The notes beneath the pieces were generated by a model, which saw only the letters and a list, made by a program, of their open reading frames with translations, was not told the DNA's origin and did no database searches. Positions 21,789-32,973 of a DNA stretch of 64,000 nucleotides are shown here, one piece after another. The DNA is from Pyrenula massariospora (lineage: Eukaryota > Ascomycota > Eurotiomycetes > Pyrenulales > Pyrenulaceae). Numbering within the stretch: position 1 is the stretch's first letter; each line of letters begins with the position of its first letter. The DNA is taken from positions 62,001 through 126,000 of the forward strand of contig JAGFMI010000020.1 of NCBI GenBank assembly GCA_021030905.1, in the 5' to 3' direction. Both the position numbers and the translations under genes were made by a program.

Positions 21789-22569
21789 ATGGCACGCTCC
21801 TGTGGTTTCAATTATCTACCCCTCGCAGCATACACGAAGCCAGAATCTCCACGCCGTGGTGCTTTGGTTTTCATTCCAAACGTTACCATAAGTCCTTCTC
21901 TTGTCGGAAAGGGCTCTGATCGCTGATACAAAGCAGTCCATCAACCTCACAACCACAAAGAGCTCTCCCTCTCGCCTCGTCAATCTTCCACTCGACATCC
22001 TCCTTCTGATCTTTCGCGCTTATGAGCATCCGTGGGATAACTCGCCAGGACTACTTTCAGTCGCAGCCCACGACTACGGACCTATCTGGCGGTCCATAAG
22101 TTGCGTTGTAGCTCTCGCGCTGACAAGCAAGCACCTCCTCTCCGCGGCGCTACAAGTCAAAATACGCGAAATCTATGCAGATCATTCTGCCCATGACCTC
22201 TGTCGCTTGCTCGTGGATCCCCCAGGGTCTGCGATGCTGCTGCCTACAACGGCCTTGAAGAAATGTCAATATTGTCGCCGGAATTGGTTTGTCGGCGGAT
22301 GTCATTCGCAGTTGGGGAACTGGGCTATCGGTACGTTAAGCTGGAAGACGGTAGAGACACTCAAATGCGCGTATCAACCAAACATATATGGCAGTATTGA
22401 TGTCTGGGATAATTTCGTACTATGTGATTCTGACGAGGGGAGGGAGATCCTGGGAGGGTTACCGAGCTACCACATTTGCAAGAGAGACCTGGCGGAATGG
22501 ATTGAGCCTGAGCAGTTTGGAGGGCGCAGGGTAGGGAGAAAAAGGACACGCAAATTTGATGACGCTTGA
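21789..22569 (+). CDS. FALAAY/GGCHS family protein, member D
   Basis: Exons 21789-21881 and 21937-22569 around a 55-base phase-0 intron give 241 residues. The N-terminal block is a variant (YLPLAAY ... GALVFIPN). Exon 2 begins SINLTTTKSS, then the F-box-like LVNLPLDILLLIFRAYE (about 45-61), ALTSKHLLSAAL, and the cysteine motif CQYCRRNWFVGGCHS. A further Cys follows in the TLKCAY segment. The family terminal W is present (AEWIEPE) and a basic tail follows it (RRVGRKRTRK), which could be a nuclear signal. It is the most divergent of the four members that keep the full cysteine motif. Confidence 0.8.
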
Positions 22570-23460
22570 TCGGAGATCGGATGAATGACCTGCAGTGATC
22601 GAGAGCTCCTACAGGAGAGACCGCCGACTTCCCGCCTACACGGCAGTATGTCGAACTCGTTAGTGTTGAACAATCTTCCATCCTCTATTGAAGTACTTTT
22701 GCTTCTTTGTCACTTGGTATTAGTGCTTGAACCGTCGCTATGCTAGATCGTGCCACCTCACCGTGTTAACAGTGGGGTAAACCAGCTAACCACACGGTGT
22801 GGCTATATAGGGTACCCTGCTCCCCCATGAGTTAGTCAGACAATCAATCAACTCATTTTATTTTATCACGCCGTGGGCAAAGCATGAATATAAGGTGGAC
22901 ATCATCTCTATCACTAGCACGGTGCAATAGCAAGGATCTGTAACGGTGTTGTTCAGGGGGCAATCAACACAGAGGAGCATACATTCTACTACCAGTACCC
23001 TAAATGCCCCCCTCTCTTCGCGCCTATCGTTATCTGGCTAGACCTAGAGTAAATATACAAAGAGTCACCAAGGCCCATAGACGAGCATAGGCTCTAGAAA
23101 AACACCCTCGCTCTGCTCCACAAGCTCAAGCACTGCTCGGCATTGCTCCCACACCACCCCAGCCTTGCCGGGCTTCCTGGTAGAGCTTGAGTAAATTTAT
23201 GCTTGAGACTTGTTGCAGGATAAAGTGGTAGAACGCCTGCATAGCCTAGCTGTCTGCGAGAAATATATATCACGGGGTACATTAGAACGCTGTACCGCTT
23301 TTAGCTCTTTGGTATATTTCCTTGCGCCAAGTTTCTGCCCCGGCCCCATTCCGTCCGAGAGTCCTTACGTGCTCAAGCTCGATGACTATTATCCAGTCAT
23401 TGTCTGAACGTTCGGAGCCTTAAAATCTGTGCAGAGTGTAATTCGGCTTTGGGCCTTCGA
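22570..23460. other. Spacer between members D and E with a possible LTR-element fossil
   Basis: No host gene seen. Most of it may be a retroelement remnant, listed separately. Confidence 0.35.
22764..23330. mobile_element. Possible LTR-retrotransposon fossil (partial, broken)
   Basis: Begins TGTTAACAG, contains a TATA-like element, and resembles long terminal repeats of fungal Ty1/copia elements. The following 350 bases are protein-like in short pieces only. It would be an old, broken remnant with no second terminal repeat in the window. The boundaries are approximate. Confidence 0.25.
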
Positions 23461-24206
23461 TTACGGTCCCAGCCATCCCTTAGTGTGCTTCCGTTGACTT
23501 TGCTGTAGACTCCGGAGGAGTTGGCGGCCTTCTGGGGCCTCATACGGTACTTTGTGTCCAAAAAACCAAGGACCATGACAAGCTTCCGACGGACATATGA
23601 GGGATGCATGGACTGAACCTAGTCTACGGTAGAAAAGCCAATTTCCTTTGCGAGAGTGACACCCTCCGACGAGCCAGTAGCCTTGACAGTTACGGCAATA
23701 TTTGAGTAATTTTGGGACTAGCTGTGGAAAGAGTGTTCGTGGTAGATTAGTGTGCGCTCCATATTTCCGCTTTGAGGCGAATGAGAACTCCGGCACAGAG
23801 AAGAGTGTTGCAGCACGGAGTGCTTGTTTGCATGTTAGGGCAAAAGTCATGCGGTCGATGAAGGACTGCCAGATCTGAGGTGCGTGCTGTGGCCTAAAGC
23901 CTTCCAAAACAATACGGGCTGGTGTCCACTTGTATTCTAGGTATTCAAAAATCTGGAGAAGGATCTCGCATGGTAGTTGTTCCAACCCTGGGCAGTGCCT
24001 TCTGTTTGCTTCAAGCCTGATAGTCTAATCCGGGATGAGTTAGTGTAAAAATTACGACACGCTACTTTGAGACAGACCTGTGGGATGAAGATTAAAGCTT
24101 TTGGAGAAGGTGCATTGGCGAATTTGAAGGCAGCTAGAGCGAATTTTTCAAGCACTACACAATGAGGTTGTTGCTTGATAGGGTTGTGAGATGTGCTCAT
24201 TGTCAT
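23461..24206 (-). CDS. FALAAY/GGCHS family protein, member E
   Basis: Exons on the minus strand are 24078-24206 and 23461-24024, with a 53-base phase-0 intron, giving 230 residues. The family block is FALAAF ... KALIFIPQ, preceded by a longer lead than in other members. Met 24206 or 24200 can serve as start. Exon 2 starts TIRLEANRR, then the F-box-like LEQLPCEILLQIFEYLE, RMTFALTCKQALRAATLFSV, the cysteine motif CRNCQGYWLVGGCHS, a later CPSEAC, and the terminal KGWLGP. This member shows the family consensus most clearly. It faces member D across a spacer that may hold a retroelement fossil. Confidence 0.85.
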
Positions 24207-25030
24207 ATCGGAAGAGATGCAAATGACCAGGACGGAGGGAATGTCTCGAGAATAGAAAGAGACTTGAATCTAGTAGTTTTTAAATTCAACAATCACGCCA
24301 ACAATAGATGTGGAGTTGCAGAGTCTGGGAGGAGCAGAACGAGAGGGCCTGGGTAAAAAGTCCACGGTGCGTAGCTTAGACCGTGAGGAGATTTCGGAGA
24401 TCTTCTACCAAGCAAAATACGCTTTTAGGTTATCCAGAGGTTCATTTCTACCTTGGGTAGCCATTTTGTGGGTGATAATGTCTCATGGCTTTTGCATCCG
24501 TGACCGGACTGACGGAGCAATGAGGAAGCAACAAAGACAGCTTTCTGTGCAATTTAGAAATCGTTGAATGGCGAGTTATTCTTTCCTCTAACTTGACAGG
24601 TTTAATTTGTCGCTCTTGTACCATGGAGAGCGACTAGACTCAAGCGACAGGAATTTGTATGATCCATTATCGTAAGACACCATGGTACGTTATTTTTCCA
24701 GCCGATGAGTGAGGCCTCGGTCGGTCTTCGGCTAAATATCTTACGCATGGTGGATGGCAAACGGACTACTGCCTGGCGTGTCTGGAGTCTCATCACGAGA
24801 GGAAAGGATTGTGACGTTAAGGAATCTTACAGGGGAGCTAATCGAAATATAGCTTTCTTTGAACATTAGTATAGCCCACTTTTTCTGATGTTATTTTTCA
24901 GATTGCTTAAATAACGAGCGAAAATCTTCTTGCTATCGATGATGTCGGAAAATCTCAAGCCCTCCTGTGAGAACATGCCACGACAATTTCACCTTGGTCA
25001 GCGCAAGAAGTCCATGCACTCCGGTATGGT
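24207..25030. other. No gene recognised
   Basis: Shared upstream region of member E and the HET-domain gene, which diverge. Short frames only. Confidence 0.4.
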
Positions 25031-27334
25031 ATGACGCTCTACTCTAGCTGTGCTTTGCAACTGCCTTGCGGCCAGCTGTGGATTTCTGTGTTGGTCATGG
25101 CAGATTACGACGAGCTTTGCGCAACATGTTCCAAAATCGACCTTTTTTCTCTTTTCACTGGTCCGCGTAGTTCTCAACGTCCAAAGTTCAAGCGCCCACA
25201 TGACGTTATACTGGGGATACTTGCACATGTCAAATCCAACCATCGTTGTCCATTGTGCCGCTTAGTTAGAAATGACCTATACGGTTATGGACTCGGTAGC
25301 GAAGAGAGCGATAATGAAAGCCAGCTCGATCTGTCCCAAGTGTACTGCATTCTTTGGCCACGTAGAGCAGAGTCCATGGACGAAATGAATTACTCGTCAC
25401 AACGAACAAGAGACATGGTAGCTACGAAGCTTGAGGTAAGTCTTTCGGCGTTCGATGAAAAGATTGATGAGAACGTGAGAAACCTTCCACAAGCGATTGG
25501 AGGTCGCGGGATACAGCTTCTCTCGCCAGATTCCGTGGATCCCCACCGCCCATTGTTGAATGGTTACCGTGCCACAAACACCGATGAGAGCCTCCGCCTT
25601 CTGAGAAAGTGGATGAACGCGTGTGATGAATCTCATCAAGAATTTTGTCAAGCTAGACACTCTTCTTCCTCTGGAGTTGACTTGATACGTGTCATTGACG
25701 TTAAGGGACGAAAGATAAGAGAGCATGATCGGTCGAAAACCTGCTATGCAGCCTTGAGTTACGTATGGGGCCAGGGAATGAAGGCTTACGCAAAAACGCG
25801 AGAGGAACTCGCGGCCCAGAGAGACAATAATGAGAGTGCTTCTTCTTGGTTACCACGGTCCCTGCCAAAAGTGATAGAAGATGCTATGCAGGTCTGCTGC
25901 AGTATGCAAATTCCATACTTATGGGTAGACGTTTACTGCCTTCATGACAATCCCATCAAAAAGGCGTACGAGATCAGCACCATGGGGCAGATTTACCGTG
26001 ATTCCGACATCACTCTAATTGCAGGCTGCAGTAGTTTTATTGGCGTTGATGACGATGAGCAAGACCAACCTCCAGGACTTTTTCGCACATCGTCGGCCCA
26101 GAGCTTCATTGACGAGCAAAGAATCGAAAGGATCCAAGGTCGCGAGTATATCTCCGCAATGCCCTCTGCTAACAATCTTATTCGGTCCTCGAGATGGACA
26201 ACGAGGGGATGGACCTTTCAAGAAGGCCAGCTTGCGAGGCGAATAGCCTTTTTTAGCGGATACGATATAGCTTTCATGTGTGGAGCAGGTTGCTGGCGTG
26301 GATCTACACACTCGGGAGTTTATGGCCATGAAGCAGTCATGCCAGGTATTGATCTACGATCCGAAGGCTACCATGTTCTGTCCGCCACGAAATGGCTCCG
26401 TTCAACTGACTGGCGCTTCGATTACTATAATGAAATTCTTATGAATTATACTGAACGTGCCTTGTCTGTGGAATCAGATAAATTGAACGCTATATCTGGA
26501 TGCCTCGAAGTAATTGGCAAGAAGCAAGGACTTGAATTTATCCATGGGCTGCCCTCGAAATGCTTCCACTACGCGCTGTTGTGGGACGGCGAATACGACC
26601 GACGTCGGGAAGGGTTCCCAAGCTGGTCGTGGGCTGGCTGGTTTAGCCATCAACAGTCGCATTTAATCTATCCGCCTAAAGACAATTCTGTCTGTCTGCA
26701 AAGATCTAAGAAAGGAGATTTCAGATATGATGGCGCTAGCTTAGATGATGTCGAAATAAAAGGTCAATCGATTTTCCCAAAGAAATGCTCCCAGAATTTA
26801 GCACGTGTTCAAGTATCCAGTACAAGACCTATACTCACAGTCACTTCCGAGGTGGCGCATTTCTTTATCGACATCGTGGGTGATCCTAGGAAGTCAGCCA
26901 AGGACTCGATAAACAAAACTATTCCTCTTGAATTTGATTCTCGATTTGATTCGCAACATGTATGGGACCTTGACACCCACTACGAAACACCAAATGACCG
27001 ATTGCGTTTTAGAGACTCCTTGGATAGTGTATACAACTATCATTATCCGTTCTCCTCGGTACTCAAGCGTACATTAGAGTTGAGACTTCCTACCACGCTA
27101 CGTGGATCGACGTTGACTTGGATTCTGGACAATGGCATCGATTTGGTCAAAATTGTTGAGATCAAAGGGCTCGAACGTGCGGATGGTCTGAGACCATGTC
27201 ACTATGTGCTCTGTCTCGGGATTGATAATCGAGAGAGCGAGGCGAATTGCGCGAAGAGAATGGGAATGTTTTACGTGTCAAGGCAGATTTGGGATAAAGC
27301 CGAACCAAAGGAAATGACTGTCGAGTTTTCGTAG
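25031..27334 (+). CDS. HET-domain (heterokaryon incompatibility) protein
   Basis: Single-exon protein of 767 residues (745 if the Met at 25097 is used, which starts MADYDELCATC). It has the three blocks of the HET domain: CYAALSYVWG near residue 237, LWVDVYCLHD near 297 followed by MGQIYRDSDITLIAG, and TTRGWTFQEG near 396. The C-terminal part carries the usual FPSWSWAG. An N-terminal cysteine pair (CATC) and CPLC near residue 75 could be a small zinc site, often seen before HET domains. Proteins of this family mediate non-self recognition between fungal strains and can trigger cell death. The partner and specificity cannot be read here. The frame is intact throughout. Confidence 0.93.
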   Translation: MTLYSSCALQLPCGQLWISVLVMADYDELCATCSKIDLFSLFTGPRSSQRPKFKRPHDVILGILAHVKSNHRCPLCRLVRNDLYGYGLGSEESDNESQLDLSQVYCILWPRRAESMDEMNYSSQRTRDMVATKLEVSLSAFDEKIDENVRNLPQAIGGRGIQLLSPDSVDPHRPLLNGYRATNTDESLRLLRKWMNACDESHQEFCQARHSSSSGVDLIRVIDVKGRKIREHDRSKTCYAALSYVWGQGMKAYAKTREELAAQRDNNESASSWLPRSLPKVIEDAMQVCCSMQIPYLWVDVYCLHDNPIKKAYEISTMGQIYRDSDITLIAGCSSFIGVDDDEQDQPPGLFRTSSAQSFIDEQRIERIQGREYISAMPSANNLIRSSRWTTRGWTFQEGQLARRIAFFSGYDIAFMCGAGCWRGSTHSGVYGHEAVMPGIDLRSEGYHVLSATKWLRSTDWRFDYYNEILMNYTERALSVESDKLNAISGCLEVIGKKQGLEFIHGLPSKCFHYALLWDGEYDRRREGFPSWSWAGWFSHQQSHLIYPPKDNSVCLQRSKKGDFRYDGASLDDVEIKGQSIFPKKCSQNLARVQVSSTRPILTVTSEVAHFFIDIVGDPRKSAKDSINKTIPLEFDSRFDSQHVWDLDTHYETPNDRLRFRDSLDSVYNYHYPFSSVLKRTLELRLPTTLRGSTLTWILDNGIDLVKIVEIKGLERADGLRPCHYVLCLGIDNRESEANCAKRMGMFYVSRQIWDKAEPKEMTVEFS

Positions 27335-28410
27335 CATTCCAAAATATTGAGCGTCGTCCTTGAATGAATATGTAAATCTTGATGGAAGCTAAGGCAGCCG
27401 TTCTGCTCGTCTATCCTCGGTAATTCATCGTCGAGCCGTGTAATCGATAAGAATATTCTGCGCGTTAGTATTGGCCGTTGAGTTTCATCACAGTCTCGTG
27501 CCTGGAATCCCCGTACCTGGAATCGACGCCGTCATTGACCTGTTGTTTCCAACATCTGAATGATAGATCAGAAGCCAGTTGCTCGCCGTCCTATAATGAG
27601 GACTCTTTACATGATTTTGGGCTGCAGAGAAGACGAGAGGACTATCCACTACGAAGACGATATCGAGAATTTTGATCGTATAGTGCACGATTTATGTACT
27701 GTAGAGAGCGCACTTGGTCCGACGATTAAGTGCACAAAGTCCGAAAAAAAGTACGGTGGTGCGTACATTTTCTAGATCTAGAATAGATGTCCAAGAACCT
27801 TGACACTGCGTTTCGTCTAAGCTTCTAAGAAGCTAGAGGAGGAGATGTTGCTTGCCCATTGTAACCAGTCATAGCTACGAGGCTATGTTGCTGTGGGTAC
27901 ATGCGGTTGCTAGGTTTAGGTTTATGGTGCCAGGAGCTTTGCCACGGGTACTCAGTGATAGAGGCGTCTATGTGGGGCGTGCTCTTTGCTAACTCGCTCA
28001 GGTGTATTAACGTATACTATCTGCAATGGCTTGCTTTCTGCTTCATTCGTAAGGCTGCATCTTAAGACTCGCTCCCTGTAAAGACTTCGAGAAGGCGTCA
28101 TCCCTTGAGCTGTGCGCATTCTGGCTGGATAGACTTGTCACGTGACAAGACATCCTACGGTCACGCTAAGATTGATGATGCGACATCGAAGGCCAGCTTG
28201 ATCGAGACGCTATTCAACAACGACGCTTGCTCCACGGGTCAACTGCTTGATGGGCTGAGGTGACTGATTGTATTCAGTGGGTTTTGGTTTGGATGTTGTC
28301 GAGCGACGGCGTGACCCTCGCCATCATCGGCTTGCCACTTACCGAGTCGCCGTTGTGCTGGCCGTCCGCCGACCGGATCCTTCATCATTCCAATTGAATT
28401 TACTCCGCCG
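27335..28410. other. Intergenic; promoter of the Zn2Cys6 regulator
   Basis: A short frame at 27560-27775 (71 codons, RTLYMILGCREDERTIHYED) is protein-like but has no recognised family and may be a gene fragment. The 16-base palindrome at 28134-28149 is listed separately. Confidence 0.35.
28134..28149. promoter_or_regulatory. 16-base perfect palindrome centred on CACGTG
   Basis: CTTGTCACGTGACAAG is identical to its reverse complement and lies about 260 bases before the regulator start codon. A perfect palindrome of this length around an E-box is a plausible dimer binding site for a bHLH or bZIP factor. Binding is not shown by the sequence alone. Confidence 0.5.
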
Positions 28411-31266
28411 ATGGAAATCGATCCTCGATTGCGAGGCTCAGGCGATTCTTCACATCACTCCTCGTTCGATCAGCATGGGCGACCAAATCGAACCTATTCG
28501 CAAGCCTCCTCAAATGCTGCCTTCGAATCCCATCCTCACACACCCGCCAACACCGTTCAAACACCCCAACCTCATTACTACAACGTCCCACCTCTCCGGC
28601 CTTTTCACCAGCCAGGACCTCCACATGCGAGCCCTCACAACACCTCGTACCATCACGACGAAGATGGCCAACACGACGCCTCCGATCCCCTAGGCGACCT
28701 GAAGCGGCCACGCGCCTGTGAAGCCTGCCGAGCCCTCAAAGTCAAATGTGAAGTGGACGATGTTACTGGCACCTGTAAGCGCTGCGCCAAAGCTGGCCGA
28801 CAGTGTGTCATTACAACTCCAAGTCGTAAGAGACAAAAAAAGACCGACAGCCGAGTAGCTGAATTAGAGAAGAAAATAGACGCCTTGACTCAAAGTTTAC
28901 AGGCGCAAAGTGGCCATGCGACTAATGCAAATATCGATCCCGCCCTTGCCCAGGCTCAGATAGCAGAATTGCAACAACACAGGGAGCAAATCTATTCAAA
29001 TATACCAATGACTCCAAGAGCAAGCATAGCGAGTGATCGAAGTATACACCCACCAGCACCTTCCTCTCCCAGACCAATCATAAGCACGAAGAGGAGGCTT
29101 TCAGAAACGCAACCTCCCGGATTCCCCTATTCACAGCCCAACAACGAGCTGAGCGCGGAGCCGCAACATTCTAGAGGAACAATGGGTAGGGTCAAGGTCC
29201 CTACCTTCTCCAGCGCCTTCCAGTCATGGCCGCCAGGGGCCAGGGAGGTAAACGATAGTGATTACACAGACGTCATTGATCGGGGGTTGATTGACATGGA
29301 ATCCGCACGAAAGATGTTCCAGCGATTTGTCACGGACATGGCGCCACAATTGCCTGCCGTTGTCTTTCCACCTGGTACCACTGCTGATGAGGTTAGGAGC
29401 AAAACGCCTCTTCTGTTCCTCGCGATACTGGCTGCCGCTTCTGGGACCATAGCACCACGCTTGCAAATCGATTTCACTTCTGAGGTTGTGCGAACATTCG
29501 CTGATAGAGTGATCTGTCGAGGCAAGAAATCCCTGGAGTTGGTTCAGGGCTTGCTTGTGACTAGCACCTGGTATCAGCCGCCGGATCGATATGAAGAATT
29601 GAATTTCAACCAGCTCATTCATATTGCAGCCGTCATGGGGATTGACCTAGGGATGGGCAAACGGACTAAAGCTTGCAACAACGAGGGGTACTGGAAAGAA
29701 TATCGCGACAAGCATAAAGGTGCTCCTGACCCAAACGGAGTTGAGTTTAGGAGAACATGGCTTGGTTGCTATTTTATGTGTGCTAAGTAAGCCCTAATTT
29801 TCCATACTCTCCCGGAATTTTCTGCTGAATAGATTCAAGCGCTGCAATGTCCCTTCGTCGACCGATTCTGATACGATGGCAACCCTACATGGAGGAATGT
29901 ATTTCGATCCTTGAAACATCTCCAGACGCAGCACCAACAGATATATGGCTATGTCACCTTATTCGCGCCCAGCATGTCGCAGAGGAAGTCGGCTTTCAAT
30001 TTTCGATGGATGATCCAACATCCGGAATCTCAATTGCGGATCCCAAGACTCAGTATCACCTCAAGTCCTTTGAAAGACAGCTTGAAGAATTACGAGAACG
30101 AGCCAACACGCGACCTGAATTGGACAATCGTGAGTATTATAATTCCGTTGGTATTTCTATCCTGACACTGTCTAGCCAATGTTCGCTTCACCGATGCGAT
30201 CATCAGTCTGTTCACTAACGAGATTGCAATGCACCATGACCATAACATCGATGATTTCAAACCTCCATATCTGAACAAAGGCCCCACTGAACCGTCTCCT
30301 GAACCTGATTTCATCACACCAACCCACATTGACTCACTATCAGCATGTCTCCAATCCATTCATAAGGCTTTCAATGCCTTCCTTGAGTTTGGCGTTGAAC
30401 GAATCCGGAATTTGCCAACTCTGATCTTTGTCAGAAACTCCTACGCTGCTGTTGCGCTGATCAAGATGCATTCTGCGGTCACAGGCGGCGCTTCGAAAAA
30501 ATTCGGCTCTATCTTCAAAAGGGAAGACTTGAAAGTCGAGGAGTATCTAGCTTCATTGATCCATGTTCTTCAAGCCGCCAACACACCAGAGGGAACATGT
30601 CGCGTGGCTGGAAAGTTTGCATTTATCCTAGACATGCTGGGCAAGTGGCACCAGAGACGCAAGGACCTGATCCAGGCGAGAGAGGCGGCCAAGACAGGCC
30701 AGAAAGAAGAGCAGCCTCACGAATCACAACAACCAGAAAAGCCGCCGCAGCAACCGCAGACACAGCAAGCGTTGCATCAATCTCAAGTCCCCATCGCTCC
30801 ATCCAGCACCCCTCAATGGAGCCTAGCGCCCATCCAGCAGAACCTCGGAGCCACCCCCACCCCTCCTCAAATGATGCCCCAACCAATGCAGCAGCCGCGC
30901 ATGCGCAACGGCTCCTCCCTCCAACTGCTCTCCGACGCCGCCTCTTCAACACCTATGAGCAACTCCCCTTCCAACCTCCAGCCATACCCTTACTCCACCC
31001 CTTCCGGCGCCTACATGTCCGCGGCGCTCGGTCCGACGGTGGGCGGCGCGATCGACCCGAACCTGATGAGCATGGGCGGGCTGGGCACGGATCTGGACTC
31101 GATGGGGTTCAACCCGGATGACATTGGGAGTCTGATGGATGATGCGGAGTGGTTGCGATTCAACGGTGGGGGGACGGGGGGCATGATGGATTTTTCGGGG
31201 ATGATGGGGATGACGGGGATGGATGGGATGGTGGGGGCGGGGGGACAGCAGTTTGGCGGTGGATGA
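28411..31266 (+). CDS. Zn2Cys6 transcription factor, War1-like
   Basis: Three exons (28411-29786, 29840-30129, 30176-31266) give 918 residues. The Zn2Cys6 binuclear cluster is at residues 103-132: C-x2-C-x6-C-x8-C-x2-C-x6-C, starting CEACRALKVKC. It is followed at once by a basic linker (RKRQKKTDSR) and a coiled-coil dimerisation helix (VAELEKKIDALTQSLQ). The middle part matches fungal-specific transcription factor regions. The C-terminus is rich in Gln, Pro, Gly and Met (about 700-918) and looks like an activation region. Cluster plus linker strongly resemble fungal proteins annotated as War1, the weak-acid stress regulator. That is from memory, so treat the name as a likely relative. A long E-box palindrome lies in its promoter. 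Confidence 0.9.
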
Positions 31267-32319
31267 TGGGGGTTGGGGGGTGGGAGTGAGAGACTTTTAC
31301 GGGGGGCTTGGGTTTTCTGTCGGGTGGACGAGATAGAGGAGGGGATGGGGGACCTTGCGGTGCGGGTATAGATAGTGGCTGTCTTTTTCCGGCTATTTGT
31401 TGTTTGGCTCGGGAGTATATGAAGATAAGATGGAGGACGTAGGGATGTTTCGTGAGTCGGATCCAGGCCGATATATAGAAGTGTTGTATCGCTACTATAG
31501 CCGAGATGGCCTTGTGGCCCACGCCCCAGCTCTGTCTATCATCATCGAAAATACTCTTCTCTCACCTTTGACACATTTCATCCGATCTGACCTGTCCCAT
31601 CGTAACCTTCCGTACTACTAAGACTTGGGTCTTGTATGCCCCTATCCATCCCTCTGTCATCGACTTCCCTTTATCAACCCAGACCACCTCAAGCCCTCAA
31701 AGCTTCAACCCCCAAACCGAAGCCTTGTCCGAGGCAGAGCTCAGCCTCACGCGCAGATGCAGACGCAGATGCCGACGCAGACACTTTCGGCCCCGACCAG
31801 GTTGTCCATCCGTTCATCCATCATAGACACACAGACAGGTATGGATCGATCCAATCCTCGGGGGTGGTGGGGGTTGTTTCAGATGCCTGCCTATCTGTCT
31901 GCGTGGCTGTGGGCTCTTGCTGAATAAGTTGTCTTTTTGGCGATACGGACGGGAGTTGCGTGGCGGCCGTGTTTTGGCGTGGAAACCGGCGGGGGGTCAG
32001 GTTGCCGAAGACGATTGAACATGGCAGTGTAGCTGAAGCACACCGAAACACAGATAGAAGCCTGCCGCTCCTTCGGGCGAAAGACAACAGGGAACAAATG
32101 CCCAAAATTGTGGGGCTGTTAGGAGAGAGAGGGATTTCCCGCTTTGAAATCATAGTGACACGATTGCAAGTGCCGGTGACGCTTTGAAACAAAGTCGCAC
32201 TCTTTTCGATTGGTAGGGGTACGTTTCGATCATGGAGAAGAGCTGTCTCCTCGTCCGCATGCTTGTCCCGATCTTTGAATGAAGTGGCCGCAGCACGGGC
32301 GTGATCTCAATCTGTCACC
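31267..32319. other. No gene recognised
   Basis: 3' region of the regulator, with G-rich and repetitive CAGATG/CAGACG stretches near 31755-31785. No supported frame. Confidence 0.4.
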
Positions 32320-32880
32320 TTAAATGTCCATCTGCGGCGTCTTAGAGCTGCTGTAAGTCCCCGGTGTCGGAGCTGATGCCGAGCTGCATAAGAGTCGAGT
32401 GCGGCAACGCAAGTCGCTAGCTGACTGAACCAGCCCTTCAAGATTTGGAATGCATAAAGGGTCTCCACCGATACTCGGAGTATTCCTGTCTCTGGTCTTG
32501 ACAAAGTCCTCGTATTGAGTTAGGTGAGCTTGCAAAAACATCGACCAAAATGTGAGTCCAAGGACTAGCCAGGGTAGTTCCAGAAATTTCCTGGCCGCAG
32601 AAGCTTGTCGATACCAGCCCTCTTGCGTAACACTGCACGCAAATGCGTGGGATCCATCCCGGGTGCGAATACTACAACGCTACGCGATGAGAGCACACCA
32701 AACATTGGAGTCCTGCCTAGTCAATTCAAAAAGTACCACGTTGATTGGTGTGTTGGGTTGATTTGACTGGCGCTCTTGATTCTGTTGTTGGCAAAGGCAA
32801 GGCTCCCAGGACAGAAAGCTTGGAGCTTGACAACGAGAGGCTCGACTCCAGGGCATATAGGTCCGACATGAAGTAGCCAT
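32320..32880 (-). pseudogene. Decayed protein gene, family not recognised
   Basis: A minus-strand frame of 187 codons starts at a Met at 32880 and reads as one protein (later KFLELPWLVLGLTFWSMFLQ, then LTQYEDFVKTRDRN), broken by a single in-frame stop. The sequence after the break still reads like protein, which argues for recent loss. The hydrophobic segment could be a membrane anchor. No family is recognised. It is just downstream of the WD40-like gene in the same orientation, and a terminal exon of some other gene cannot be excluded. Confidence 0.4.
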
Positions 32881-32973
32881 AGAGCGCGTACATCAACTGC
32901 GTCTCTCATATCTGCAGACCCTTCCGTTATCGTCGCTTAGGCTAGTGAAGATGATAGGTCACATAGCACCCTT

